From: Hoeflea sp. IMCC20628
GTDB taxonomy: Bacteria > Pseudomonadota > Alphaproteobacteria > Rhizobiales > Rhizobiaceae
Assembly (NCBI RefSeq): GCF_001011155.1
Contig: NZ_CP011479.1
Span: forward strand, 3,924,501 to 3,988,500
Length of the DNA: 64,000 nt
Direction of reading: 5' to 3'
Made by a program: the position numbers and the translations under genes. Under the pieces are notes generated by a model, which did not search any database, had not been told where the DNA came from, and saw nothing but the letters and a program-made list of their open reading frames with translations. The stretch's first letter is position 1. Each line of letters starts with the position of its first letter. Shown here piece after piece: positions 54,792 to 63,375 of the stretch.

Positions 54792-55598
54792 TCAGAGCGA
54801 GAATTGCTCGCCAAGATAGAGCCGCCGCACTTCAGGGTGGGCCACAATCTCGGAGGGTCGTCCATGGGTCAGCAACACCCCGGCATTCATGATGTAGGCG
54901 CGATCGATCAGGCCGAGGGTTTCGCGCACATTGTGATCGGTGATCAGCACGCCGATGCCGCGGCGGGTAAGATGCCGGACAAGGTCCTGAATATCGGAGA
55001 CTGCAATCGGGTCAACACCGGCGAAAGGCTCATCGAGCAGCATGAAGGTCGGATCAGAGGCCAGCGCCCGGGCGATTTCCAACCTGCGTCGCTCGCCGCC
55101 GGACAAGGAAATCGACGGCGCCTTGCGCAAATGCGAAATGTGGAATTCCTCAAGCAGACTGTCGAGTTTTTCTTCACGCTTGGTCCGGTTTTTTTCAACC
55201 ACTTCCAGAACAGCGCGAATATTGGCCTCGACGCTGAGGCCGCGAAAAATCGAGGCTTCCTGCGGCAGGTAGCCAACGCCGAGCCGGGCACGGCGATACA
55301 TCGGAAGATCCGAAACATCGTGACCATCGATTTCAATCGAGCCGGCATCCACCGGCACCAGTCCGGTAATCATGTAAAAACAGGTGGTTTTGCCAGCACC
55401 GTTGGGGCCCAGAAGCCCGACAGCCTCGCCACGGCGAACACCCAGCGAGACGCCATCGACCACCCGGCGCGACTTGTAGGACTTGGTCAGATTGCGGGCG
55501 ATCAGAGTTCCGTCATAGCGCGATTCTACGGCCTGAGGCGGCATGTTGGCATCGTCCCCGGTCTTGCCACCGAGAAATGTAAAGGGAGAGCGGGTCAC
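54792..55598 (-). CDS. lptB: LPS export ABC transporter ATP-binding protein
   Basis: A 268-residue ATPase. Walker A GLLGPNGAGKTTCFYMITG, Q-loop LPQEASIFRGLSVEANI, signature LSGGERRRLEIARAL, Walker B FMLLDEPFAGVDP and H-loop ITDHNVRE are intact; these match LptB specifically. It powers LPS extraction by LptFG. The start is probably GTG 55598, which overlaps the lptA stop (GTGA), giving a ~38-residue N-terminal extension of the kind common in rhizobial LptB. Confidence 0.95.
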   Translation of the reverse strand: MTRSPFTFLGGKTGDDANMPPQAVESRYDGTLIARNLTKSYKSRRVVDGVSLGVRRGEAVGLLGPNGAGKTTCFYMITGLVPVDAGSIEIDGHDVSDLPMYRRARLGVGYLPQEASIFRGLSVEANIRAVLEVVEKNRTKREEKLDSLLEEFHISHLRKAPSISLSGGERRRLEIARALASDPTFMLLDEPFAGVDPIAVSDIQDLVRHLTRRGIGVLITDHNVRETLGLIDRAYIMNAGVLLTHGRPSEIVAHPEVRRLYLGEQFSL

Positions 55599-56149
55599 TG
55601 CTTGGGTCGCGACTTTGGATCCAGCTGGATCATCACGCGGCCGCCACAACTGTCGAGCTTGGCCTGGCCATTTTTCATCTGTACCGTCAGCTTGCAGCCG
55701 ATGAAGACGTTCTCCCCATCGGTGAGAACAACCTTGTCGCCGGTCAGCACCAGTATCTCGTCAGCCATGTTGAAATTGCCAGTGTCGGCCGTGGCTGTCT
55801 GCGTGCCCGATACGATCAGCACCTTGCGATACAATTCAATCTCGCGGATTTCAGCGGCGCCTGAGGACACCGAGCCGCCGTTCTTGGCGTAGTTGACGAT
55901 CATTTCGCCAGCCTGAAGGGTCATCTCACCCTGCACCACCTTGACGTTACCGGTGAAGGTGGCCTTGCTGGTTTCCTCGTCGATCATCAGCGCGTCACTT
56001 TCGATCTGGATTGGCTCGTCATTGGACAGGGCCAGTCCGGACATCTTGCTTTCGGTGGTTTGAGCCGAAGCGCCGGACAACGGAACAAGCAGCCCGGCGG
56101 CGAGAACAAGCCAGGCAATGGTCATGAAACAAATCGGGCTTTTCGCCAT
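55595..56149 (-). CDS. lptA: LPS transport periplasmic protein LptA (OstA domain)
   Basis: A 184-residue periplasmic protein. Signal peptide at about 9-30, then the OstA/LptA fold: EPIQIESDALMIDEETSKATFTGNVKVVQGEMTLQA at the N-terminus and LTGDKVVLTDGENVFIGCKLTVQM near the end. It bridges LPS across the periplasm. ATG 56149 begins one base after the lptC stop; an upstream ATG at 56167 would overlap lptC. Two Cys (IGCKL, LDSCGG) may pair. Confidence 0.92.
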   Translation of the reverse strand: MAKSPICFMTIAWLVLAAGLLVPLSGASAQTTESKMSGLALSNDEPIQIESDALMIDEETSKATFTGNVKVVQGEMTLQAGEMIVNYAKNGGSVSSGAAEIREIELYRKVLIVSGTQTATADTGNFNMADEILVLTGDKVVLTDGENVFIGCKLTVQMKNGQAKLDSCGGRVMIQLDPKSRPKQ

Positions 56150-56150
56150 G

Positions 56151-56831
56151 TCAGTTCGCTGCTCCATCCCTCGACTTCAACGCCGAGGGTTTTATTGTCA
56201 TGCGGACCTTGTCCTGAAAAATGATGACGCGGCCCTTATCCTGCATCTCCATGGATTGCGCAACCACAGAGGCCTCTGGCGAACTGATAGAAACCCGCTC
56301 CTTGGTGACCAAGCCACCACTGGCCAAATCAATGTCCGCCGACTGCATTTCCGCCGACATGCCTTCTTCGCTGGTGATCGTGAAAGCCTTGTCGAATTTG
56401 AGCGTCTGCGCCGTCCGGTTGTAGATGCCGCTGGCGGCATTGAGTACAGCCGTGTCGCCGTTGGTGATGGGCAGATCGGCAACGATTTCCTCAAGCACGA
56501 TGACATCGGTGGTGGTCAGATCCTGGACCGCCCGCAAGGCGCGCATCGTATAGGGCCGGGCGTCCGAACTCTGGCCGCTCATCACCGGATTTTGCATGAT
56601 CAGCTTGCCATCCTTGAAGGCGACGGATTCGATCCCTACGCCCTCAATGGAAAACGAGTCGATCCAGGAGACCGCGACAAACGCCACCACCACAAGCGCT
56701 GCGGAAAGCGGCAGCAGGATCTTGAGCAGCCTGACGTTCCGCGAATGCACCAAGGCGCGCCGATACTCGGCATGCGACCGGCCGGTGTAACTGCGGTCAA
56801 CTGGCAATTCTGACATCGTCGAAGTTGTCAT
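56151..56831 (-). CDS. lptC: LPS export protein LptC
   Basis: A 226-residue bitopic protein. A cytoplasmic N-terminus is followed by one membrane helix at about 36-57 and a periplasmic LptC domain (SFSIEGVGIESVAFKDGKLIMQNPVMSGQ and AQTLKFDKAFTITSEEGMSAEMQSADID). It docks LptA to LptBFG. AGGAGCGA directly precedes ATG 56831, an unusually tight but strong ribosome site. It heads lptC-lptA-lptB, followed by rpoN-hpf-ptsN. Confidence 0.88.
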   Translation of the reverse strand: MTTSTMSELPVDRSYTGRSHAEYRRALVHSRNVRLLKILLPLSAALVVVAFVAVSWIDSFSIEGVGIESVAFKDGKLIMQNPVMSGQSSDARPYTMRALRAVQDLTTTDVIVLEEIVADLPITNGDTAVLNAASGIYNRTAQTLKFDKAFTITSEEGMSAEMQSADIDLASGGLVTKERVSISSPEASVVAQSMEMQDKGRVIIFQDKVRMTIKPSALKSRDGAAN

Positions 56832-57052
56832 TCGCTCCTGCTATTCCAAAGGGCTTGAGCCCCGCGTCGGCTGTGGCCTGGTTGGCAAGCCGCGTGACTG
56901 TTGCGGTCGGCTTCGCATGCCAATATGGTGATTTTGCGAAGCAGGCGCTATGTTTGCCATGCCTCAGCCTCAAAGGCAAAACAAGACTTGATCCGGATCA
57001 CCCGCGGGTTCACTGCCAAAGACATGCGACATATCGAATTGGAGACTGCTTC

Positions 57053-58018
57053 GTGACTGACCCGGAAACCCTTGCCGACCGCCGCCGGATCCGGCGCAAA
57101 CTTCGTTTCTGGCGAATCACTGCCGTTATCGTCGCAATCGCGCTGGTGGCTGGCCTGGCATTGCGCTTTGACGGCGTCAGCCGGCGCGCCGATCATATCG
57201 CACGCATCGACATCAGTGGCGTCATTACCGATGATCAAAAGATGCTCGACCTGATTGACGAGGCTGCGGACAATGACTCGGCAAAAGCGCTGGTAATCCG
57301 CATCTCCTCACCCGGCGGCACGACCTATGGCGGCGAGCGCATCCACAAGGCGCTTTTGCGGGCCGGCAAGTCAAAACCGGTGGTCGCCGACATTCACACA
57401 CTGGCGGCTTCGGCCGGCTACATGATCGCCGTCTCCACCGACCATATTGTCGCGGGCGAAAGTTCGATCGTCGGTTCCATCGGCGTGATCTTCCAATATC
57501 CCCAGCTGCGTGAATTGCTCGACAAGATCGGCGTCCGGATGGAGGAAATCAAATCCTCTCCGATGAAGGCCGAGCCCTCGCCGTTCCACGATACCAGCGA
57601 GGAAGCCAAGGCAATGATCCGCTCCATGGTGCTCGACAGCTATGACTGGTTTGTCGATTTGGTCGCCACCCAGCGCCAGATGGACCGGGCGCAAGTGCTC
57701 GCCCTTGCCGACGGCTCGATCTTCACCGGACGTCAGGGCCTGAAGAACGGGCTTGTCGACGCGCTGGGCGGTGACGCGGAAATCCGCGCTTACCTGAAGA
57801 CCCGTGACATTGATGAAAAACTGGAAATTGTTGACTGGGAACCGGAAACAAACTCGCCCGGCCTGCTGTTGGGCAGCGGTGCCACGAGCTTGCTGCAACA
57901 GTTTCTGGGCATACCGACAACGATCTCAACCGAGATCGACCGGCTTTCTGGCGGCAAGTTGTTCCTTGACGGTCTTGTGTCGGTTTGGCAGGTTGGAGGG
58001 CAACCCAGGCGTGACTGA
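57053..58018 (+). CDS. sppA: Signal peptide peptidase SppA (short form)
   Basis: A 321-residue S49 serine protease. N-terminal membrane helix at about 20-39, then VIRISSPGGTTYGGERIHKAL, the catalytic Ser in TLAASAGYMIA, and catalytic Lys in SSPMKAEPSPF. It degrades cleaved signal peptides in the inner membrane. GTG 57053 is chosen because GGAG lies about 10 bases upstream and homology begins there; the open frame upstream to 56825 has no coding character. ihfB follows after 114 bases. Confidence 0.93.
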   Translation: MTDPETLADRRRIRRKLRFWRITAVIVAIALVAGLALRFDGVSRRADHIARIDISGVITDDQKMLDLIDEAADNDSAKALVIRISSPGGTTYGGERIHKALLRAGKSKPVVADIHTLAASAGYMIAVSTDHIVAGESSIVGSIGVIFQYPQLRELLDKIGVRMEEIKSSPMKAEPSPFHDTSEEAKAMIRSMVLDSYDWFVDLVATQRQMDRAQVLALADGSIFTGRQGLKNGLVDALGGDAEIRAYLKTRDIDEKLEIVDWEPETNSPGLLLGSGATSLLQQFLGIPTTISTEIDRLSGGKLFLDGLVSVWQVGGQPRRD

Positions 58019-58132
58019 GAGAGGCGCGCCCAGGTGGAACTTATTGGGCAGAACAGGCATTTAGCATCCAAGAAATATCAGCGGCCTTTGCGTGTTCAGT
58101 TGAGCTCGCGGCGCGACTGGAGGGGAACTCGA

Positions 58133-58432
58133 ATGATAAAATCAGAACTGGTTCAGGCGATTGCCGCACGCAACCCGCATCTCTATCACCGGGATGTCGA
58201 AAATATCGTCAACGCCGTGCTTGACGAGATCACCGAAGCGCTGTCTGAAGGCAACCGGGTCGAATTGCGCGGATTTGGGGCATTTTCGGTGAAGAACCGT
58301 CCACCGCGCTCGGGCCGCAATCCGCGCACCGGCGAGCCGGTGTTCGTTGAAGAGAAATGGGTGCCGTTCTTCAAGACCGGCAAGGAATTGCGCGAGCGCC
58401 TCAATCCGGATAACCCCGGCGGCGATGACTGA
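58133..58432 (+). CDS. ihfB: Integration host factor subunit beta
   Basis: A 99-residue HU/IHF family protein. [30 protein letters not shown] and the DNA-bending arm [19 protein letters not shown] with the intercalating Pro are diagnostic, and the ending NPDNPGGDD is typical of IHF-beta. It bends DNA in transcription, replication and recombination. GGAGGGGAAC precedes ATG 58133. Confidence 0.95.
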   Translation: MIKSELVQAIAARNPHLYHRDVENIVNAVLDEITEALSEGNRVELRGFGAFSVKNRPPRSGRNPRTGEPVFVEEKWVPFFKTGKELRERLNPDNPGGDD

Positions 58433-58518
58433 CATCGCCGTGGTTGCGGAGCAGAATCGGGGCTGAACCGGCCTGAACGGGTTTGAGACCGCATCGCCAC
58501 ATCAGAAAGAATGGAAAC

Positions 58519-58869
58519 ATGATCAAGCGCATCATCGCACTGGCAATCCTTGTCCCCCTGGGCATCATCCTCATCATGCTGTCGGTGGCTAACCGCACAG
58601 CGGTGACGCTGGCGCTCAATCCGTTTGATCCGGCGGATACGGTGCTGTCGCTGACGCTGCCATTTTTTGTGTTTTTGTTTGCCGCCCTGATCATCGGCAT
58701 GATCATCGGATCTCTGGCGACCTGGTTCAAGCAAGGCAAGTACCGCCAGACGGCGCGCATCAATGCCAATGAAGCAGTCAAATGGCATTCGGAAGCAGAC
58801 AAACAGAAAGCCAAGGCCCAGGAAATCGCGGCAGCCCTGCCCGCACCGAACAAACGCAACGCTGCCTGA
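58519..58869 (+). CDS. LapA-domain (DUF1049) membrane protein
   Basis: A 116-residue protein with two membrane helices (about 4-22 and 46-68) and a cytoplasmic C-terminal segment rich in Lys/Ala (about 70-116). The helix pair with SVANRTAVTLALNPFDP and LFAALIIGMIIGSLATWF is the LapA/YciS pattern, linked to LPS assembly control in E. coli. It follows ihfB, as in many alphaproteobacteria, but the trpF gene that often comes next is absent here. Confidence 0.88.
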   Translation: MIKRIIALAILVPLGIILIMLSVANRTAVTLALNPFDPADTVLSLTLPFFVFLFAALIIGMIIGSLATWFKQGKYRQTARINANEAVKWHSEADKQKAKAQEIAAALPAPNKRNAA

Positions 58870-59018
58870 GCGCGGGCCAAATGGCGCAGCAGAGACTTTC
58901 TGCGCCCCGGCTCCGGACATGTCCTGCTGCCCCACCCCATCATTGCTGGCGCCCATGACTGCTGACAGGTCCTGACCTGGCACCATGCTGTGGGGACGGT
59001 CTGGACAATGAGGCCGGC

Positions 59019-59252
59019 ATGAGAACGTCACTGCAGCAGAAAGCCATTGCGGTCTGCGATGAAAAGATCGCTCGAAAAGGCGACAGCGTCGGCCTGTCCT
59101 TCTATGCGTTCTTCTCCAACAAAAACGACACTCCGGACCTGCTGATGGAAGCAGCGACATGGTGGATCGCGACCCACAAGTTCGACCATTTCGAAAAAGC
59201 TGCCAAGGTCAGGAAAATCATTGAGGCCGAACTCAACAGCGGAACGCCTTGA
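59019..59252 (+). CDS. Small conserved protein, probably DUF6500
   Basis: A 77-residue protein with KAIAVCDEKIARKGDSVGLSFYAFFSNKND and LLMEAATWWIATHKFDHFEKAAKVRKI. The pattern recalls the DUF6500 family, but the match is from memory. GAGG lies 6 bases before ATG 59019. Single Cys, no signal peptide; function unknown. Confidence 0.68.
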   Translation: MRTSLQQKAIAVCDEKIARKGDSVGLSFYAFFSNKNDTPDLLMEAATWWIATHKFDHFEKAAKVRKIIEAELNSGTP

Positions 59253-59383
59253 AGGCATGGGTGCACAGTGCCGTTCAGAGAAATCCATTTGACCGCGACA
59301 TGCGTCCGTTTTTTTGACCTGCCAGCACATCACTCCCCGTCACCACAATGTCCGATCCGGCATGAGCTTGGCTCCTTTCCAAG

Positions 59384-60088
59384 TCAGCGAGCATGGTCAT
59401 GACCGTGGCTTCCCAGAGCTCCCAGATCATCGCCGGAGCGATATTCCTTCCAGGCCTGAACGAGAATGAGTTGGGCCGAGCGCAGGAACAGGCCGGCCAT
59501 GAGAATTGCGACGATCAAGTCAGGCCATGCCGATGCGGTGAGCCAGACTGCAGCGCTTGCGATCATGACGGCGACGTTGCCGATGGCGTCATTGCGCGAG
59601 CAGAGCCACACGGAGCGCACATTCGCATCGCCGTCCTTGTAGCGCATCAGCAGAAACACGCTGGCCAGATTTGCCATTAGCGCGAGCAGGCCGATAGATC
59701 CCATGATCTCGGCGCTGGGGACGCCGAGAATGAGGATCTGATAGACGGTAGACCCGAAAACCCAGAGCCCCATTGCCAGCAGACTGAAGCCTTTCAGCAA
59801 GGCCGCCGTGGAGCGAATTTTGAGGCTCATGCCGATCACCGCGAGGCTCAGACCGTAGGTCAACGCATCGCCGAGAAAGTCGAGCGCATCGGCTTGCAAG
59901 GCTTGCGAGCCCGCCAAGCGGCCTGCCGACATTTCGACAAAGAACATTGCGGCGTTGATGAAGATCACCGTCCACAAGACGCGTTTGTAGGAGGCGTCCA
60001 TACCGTCAAACCTCGGATTGCCGGAGCAGCCGCAGGCTTGCGTTTCAGCGCCACATGCGGGGATCTCCAATGAAGGTCTGTCTGTCAT
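59384..60088 (-). CDS. Cation diffusion facilitator-type metal efflux protein lacking the C-terminal domain
   Basis: A 234-residue membrane transporter with six hydrophobic segments starting at about residue 38. Metal-site helices carry ADALDFLGDALTYG (TM2) and SRNDAIGNVAV (TM5). The N-terminus has a Cys cluster, ACGAETQACGCSG, possibly a metal-capture site; the tail ends HGHDHAR. The cytoplasmic dimerisation domain of most CDF proteins is missing (family usually near 300 residues). The gene has a MerR-type promoter and is divergent from the MerR regulator. Metal is likely Cd, Zn, Pb or Co; not resolved. Confidence 0.88.
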   Translation of the reverse strand: MTDRPSLEIPACGAETQACGCSGNPRFDGMDASYKRVLWTVIFINAAMFFVEMSAGRLAGSQALQADALDFLGDALTYGLSLAVIGMSLKIRSTAALLKGFSLLAMGLWVFGSTVYQILILGVPSAEIMGSIGLLALMANLASVFLLMRYKDGDANVRSVWLCSRNDAIGNVAVMIASAAVWLTASAWPDLIVAILMAGLFLRSAQLILVQAWKEYRSGDDLGALGSHGHDHAR

Positions 60089-60118
60089 GTCATAGTCCTT
60101 GCCTAATCAGTGGCACGA

Positions 60119-60149
60119 CATATAACCCCTCTAGTCGCTATAGGTTCAA
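60119..60149 (-). promoter_or_regulatory. MerR-type promoter/operator of the CDF gene
   Basis: On the minus strand TTGAAC (60149-60144) and TATATG (60124-60119) are 19 bases apart, the over-long spacer diagnostic of MerR-regulated promoters. The spacer contains an imperfect dyad, CCTATAG/CTAGAGG, similar to known mer, zntA and pbr operators. The CDF gene starts about 30 bases beyond the -10. Confidence 0.8.
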
Positions 60150-60161
60150 GAGGTAAATTCA

Positions 60162-60572
60162 ATGTTTTCCATCGGAGAACTTTCCAAGCGCACCGGCGTG
60201 AAAATTCCCACCATTCGCTATTATGAGCAGATGGGGTTGATCGAAGCCCCGGAACGCTCTGAGGGCAATCAGCGGCGATATTCGAAAGACGGGCTGAAAC
60301 GCCTGTCCTTCATCCGCCACTCGCGCGAACTGGGCTTTTCCATCGAGAACATCAAAGGCTTGCTGGAGCTCAGCCAGCATCCGGAGAAGCCATGCCACGA
60401 TGCGCACAACATGGCTGCCCGGCGGCTCGAGGATGTTCGGGCAAGAATAGCAAAACTGCGGCGGCTGGAACGGGAATTGAAACGCATTTCAGCCTGTGAC
60501 GCGAATACCATCGCGCATTGCGCGGTGATCGAAACGCTCGCGGATCACAGCTTATGCGAGGCGGACCACTGA
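60162..60572 (+). CDS. MerR-family heavy-metal regulator (CadR/PbrR-like)
   Basis: A 136-residue MerR protein. N-terminal winged helix FSIGELSKRTGVKIPTIRYYEQMGLI, a dimerisation helix (about 85-110), and cysteines at 78, 112, 120 and 132. The first three match the Cd/Pb-sensing cysteines of CadR/PbrR in spacing. It twists the 19-bp-spacer promoter on metal binding to activate the divergent CDF gene. The start is 12 bases beyond the -35 box of that promoter, so it is probably autorepressed. Confidence 0.92.
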   Translation: MFSIGELSKRTGVKIPTIRYYEQMGLIEAPERSEGNQRRYSKDGLKRLSFIRHSRELGFSIENIKGLLELSQHPEKPCHDAHNMAARRLEDVRARIAKLRRLERELKRISACDANTIAHCAVIETLADHSLCEADH

Positions 60573-60651
60573 GCGGGAAGTCGCACAACGGGCTTTGTGA
60601 TGAAGCCGGATCCCTACGATGGTTTTCAGCCTTAGCCAATCTCCGCCGGGC

Positions 60652-61107
60652 CTAAACTCCCGCGGCCTTGGCGCTAACCACCTCGTTGAATTTGGTAAAG
60701 AACTGGCCTGCGAGTTTTTTGGATGTTGAATCAATCAACCGCGACCCGAGCTGAGCGACCTTGCCCCCGACCTGGGCATTGACGGCATAGGAGAGCACGG
60801 TTTCAACGCCATCCTCGACAAGCTTCACATCGGCGCCACCCTTGGCGAAGCCGGCGATACCGCCCTTGCCTTCACCGGCGATGGTGTAGCTTTCCGGCGC
60901 GTTGATATTTTCCAGCGTCACTTCTCCGGCAAATTTGGCCGATACCGGGCCGATCTTGACCTTGACGGTGGCTGACATCTCGGTATCGGAGCTTTTTTCC
61001 AGCGACTGACACCCCGGAATGCATTCACGCAATACATCGGGATCATTGAGCGCCTCCCAGACCAGCTGACGCGGCGCGGCAATGCGTTCTTCGCCGTTCA
61101 TTTCCAT
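60652..61107 (-). CDS. CoxG-like SRPBCC family protein
   Basis: A 151-residue protein, MEMNGEERIAAPRQLVWEALNDPDVLRECIPGC at the start, with VKIGPVSAKFAGEVTL and SYAVNAQVGGKVAQLGSRLID: the CO dehydrogenase subunit G (CoxG) family of START-like lipid/quinone-binding proteins. GAGGAGAC precedes ATG 61107. No molybdenum hydroxylase genes are adjacent, so its partner is not local. Confidence 0.88.
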   Translation of the reverse strand: MEMNGEERIAAPRQLVWEALNDPDVLRECIPGCQSLEKSSDTEMSATVKVKIGPVSAKFAGEVTLENINAPESYTIAGEGKGGIAGFAKGGADVKLVEDGVETVLSYAVNAQVGGKVAQLGSRLIDSTSKKLAGQFFTKFNEVVSAKAAGV

Positions 61108-61264
61108 GGATATGTCTCCTCGTTTGTGCTTCACCTATGTATGCAAAGCGAAAACGGCTTTGCCAAGTGGATATCGGGTTGCTATGTCCAGATCACAGTG
61201 AAACCGCAGGCTCCAGTGCCCGTTTAGGCCCGGCCTCATCCAGATCGATCAGGATTCTTCCACT

Positions 61265-62524
61265 TTGGCGGACAAGCGCTCCCAACAGTCCCGACGCGGC
61301 AGTTCCCCCAGATCCGGGGATGGCAAACCCAAGGACAGCAGGCAGAGAGACGGTAGACCCGAGCAGGCAGGCAATGCGACGCGCCCGCAGGCCGCGCCGG
61401 CAGGCAAACCGTCTGCCAAATCACGGCCGAAATCGAGCCGCGCAAAAGCGCCGCATGAGGCGGCTGCAGCACCGCACAAACCGGTATCGAGCAAACAGTC
61501 CCCGTCCAAGCCGATCTACAATGCACCGGTGTTTGACAAACGCGAACCGGCCCAGCCACAGGCGCCGATCCGGCCGCTCAACACACGCACCGGAGCATTG
61601 CCCAAGCAATCCACGCCGGTGATCCTCGAGACCGGCGATGAAGACGGCTACAAACTTCTCGACACCGGCGTCAACGCCACGGGACAGGGCGAAAAGCTCG
61701 AGCAATATGGCGATCTGCGCATTGTCCGCCCCGAAGCCCAGGCGCTGTGGGCGCGCGGCTTGCCGGACGGGGTCTGGGACAGGGCCGACGCGCTGTTTAC
61801 CGGCGACACCGACGAGGACGGCATCGGCCGCTGGGCGTTTCCCAATGTGCCGCTGGGGGAGACCTGGCCGATGCAATTGCTCGGCGTCGATTTCTACGGC
61901 CGGCTGACCTCGTTCCGCCATGTTGGGGTGTTTCCCGAACAGATCGCCCACTGGCGCTGGATGGCGGAGCAGATCGAGGCGGCCCAACGGCCGCTGAAAG
62001 TGCTCAACCTGTTTGGCTATACCGGCGTTGCCTCGCTGGTGGCAGCCAAGGCGGGAGCCGAAGTCACCCATGTCGATGCCTCGAAGAAGGCGATCGGCTG
62101 GGCCCGGGAAAACCAGGCACTGGCCGGGCTGGACAAGAAGCCGATCCGCTGGATTTGCGAGGATGCGATGAAATTCATTGCCCGCGAGGAGCGCCGCGGC
62201 AACCGCTACGACATCATCTTGACCGACCCGCCCAAATTCGGACGCGGTCCGAATGGCGAAGTCTGGCAATTGTTCGAGCACCTGCCGCTGATGCTAGATA
62301 TCTGTCGCGAGCTTTTGAGCCCTAAACCGGTCGGACTGGTGCTGACCGCCTATTCGATCCGGGCCTCGTTCTACGCCATCCACGAATTGATGCGCGAGAC
62401 CATGCGCGGCGCCGGCGGCCGGGTCGAATCCGGTGAACTGATCATCCGCGAGAGCGGCAAGGCCGATCCGGACGACTGCCGGGCGCTGTCGACCTCCCTG
62501 TTTGCAAGGTGGCTGCCGCAATGA
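61265..62524 (+). CDS. Class I SAM-dependent rRNA methyltransferase (RlmI-like) with disordered N-terminus
   Basis: A 419-residue protein. Residues 1 to about 110 are Lys/Arg/Pro/Ser-rich and probably unstructured RNA-binding. The methyltransferase core follows, with LNLFGYTGVASLVAAKAGAEVTHVDASKKAI (motif I), ICEDAMKF and the catalytic DPPKFGRG. It resembles 23S rRNA m5C methyltransferases of the RlmI/RlmK type. The start appears to be TTG 61265; no in-frame ATG occurs until residue ~200, inside the domain, and ribosome-site support is weak. Overlaps the next gene by ATGA. Confidence 0.85.
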   Translation: MADKRSQQSRRGSSPRSGDGKPKDSRQRDGRPEQAGNATRPQAAPAGKPSAKSRPKSSRAKAPHEAAAAPHKPVSSKQSPSKPIYNAPVFDKREPAQPQAPIRPLNTRTGALPKQSTPVILETGDEDGYKLLDTGVNATGQGEKLEQYGDLRIVRPEAQALWARGLPDGVWDRADALFTGDTDEDGIGRWAFPNVPLGETWPMQLLGVDFYGRLTSFRHVGVFPEQIAHWRWMAEQIEAAQRPLKVLNLFGYTGVASLVAAKAGAEVTHVDASKKAIGWARENQALAGLDKKPIRWICEDAMKFIAREERRGNRYDIILTDPPKFGRGPNGEVWQLFEHLPLMLDICRELLSPKPVGLVLTAYSIRASFYAIHELMRETMRGAGGRVESGELIIRESGKADPDDCRALSTSLFARWLPQ

Positions 62525-63375
62525 GTGATCACGAAAACACCACGCGGGTTGGCCAGGTCAAGGACATCACCAGCCTGTCCAATCCGATCATCAAGGACAT
62601 CCGCGCACTTTCGATGAAGAAGCATCGCGACGAGACCGGGACGTTTTTGGCCGAAGGGCTGAAGCTGGTCATCGACGCGATTGATCTGGGCTGGAGCATC
62701 CGTACGCTGATCTATGCCAAGGCGCAGCGCGGCAAGGACCAGGTCGAAAAGATCGCCGCGCTGACGATTGCGCGCGGCGGGCTGGTGCTGGAAGTCAGCG
62801 AGAAAGTGCTGACTGCAATCACAAGGCGCGACAATCCGCAGGCCGTCATTGCCGTGTTCGAGCAACAGGTTATGGCGCTCTGTGCAGTCAAGATCAAACC
62901 CGACGACACCTGGGTGGCGCTCGACAGAGTTCGCGATCCGGGCAATCTTGGCACCATCATCCGCACAGCAGATGCAGCCGGCGCGTCTGGCGTCATGTTG
63001 ATCGGCGACACTGTCGATCCGTTTTCGACCGAAACCGTGCGCGCCACAATGGGATCGATTTTCGCCGTGCCGCTGGTCCGAATCTCGGAGAAGGATTTTC
63101 TGGCCTGGTCGGGCAAGACGAAGCCGCTGGTGGTAGGCAGCCATCTCAAGGGCAGCGTCGATTACCGCACCATCGGTTATCAAAACCAGCCGGTGGTGCT
63201 GTTGATGGGCAATGAGCAACAAGGTTTGCCGGATACATTGGCTGAGGCCTGCGGCAAGCTCGCCCGTATCCCACAGAGCGGTCGGGCGGATTCGCTCAAT
63301 CTGGCGATTGCCACCGGGGTCATGCTGTTTGAGGCGCGCCGGCATCTTCTCGATCTGGGAGACGCGACGCCGTGA
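62521..63375 (+). CDS. TrmH/SpoU-family RNA 2'-O-methyltransferase
   Basis: A 284-residue SPOUT enzyme. An N-terminal substrate-binding domain (SLSNPIIKDIRALSMKKHRDETGTFLAEG) is followed by the knotted catalytic domain with ALDRVRDPGNLGTIIRTADAAG (motif 1), LLMGNEQQGLP (motif 2) and SLNLAIATGVMLFE (motif 3). It methylates ribose 2'-OH in rRNA or tRNA; exact site unknown. ATG 62521 overlaps the preceding stop and lspA's GTG overlaps its end. Confidence 0.93.
   Translation: MSDHENTTRVGQVKDITSLSNPIIKDIRALSMKKHRDETGTFLAEGLKLVIDAIDLGWSIRTLIYAKAQRGKDQVEKIAALTIARGGLVLEVSEKVLTAITRRDNPQAVIAVFEQQVMALCAVKIKPDDTWVALDRVRDPGNLGTIIRTADAAGASGVMLIGDTVDPFSTETVRATMGSIFAVPLVRISEKDFLAWSGKTKPLVVGSHLKGSVDYRTIGYQNQPVVLLMGNEQQGLPDTLAEACGKLARIPQSGRADSLNLAIATGVMLFEARRHLLDLGDATP

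Noticed and set aside
60652-61107. CoxG as evidence of a CO dehydrogenase locus
   Set aside because: No CoxL, CoxM or CoxS-type genes are adjacent; the neighbours are metal-efflux and RNA methyltransferase genes.
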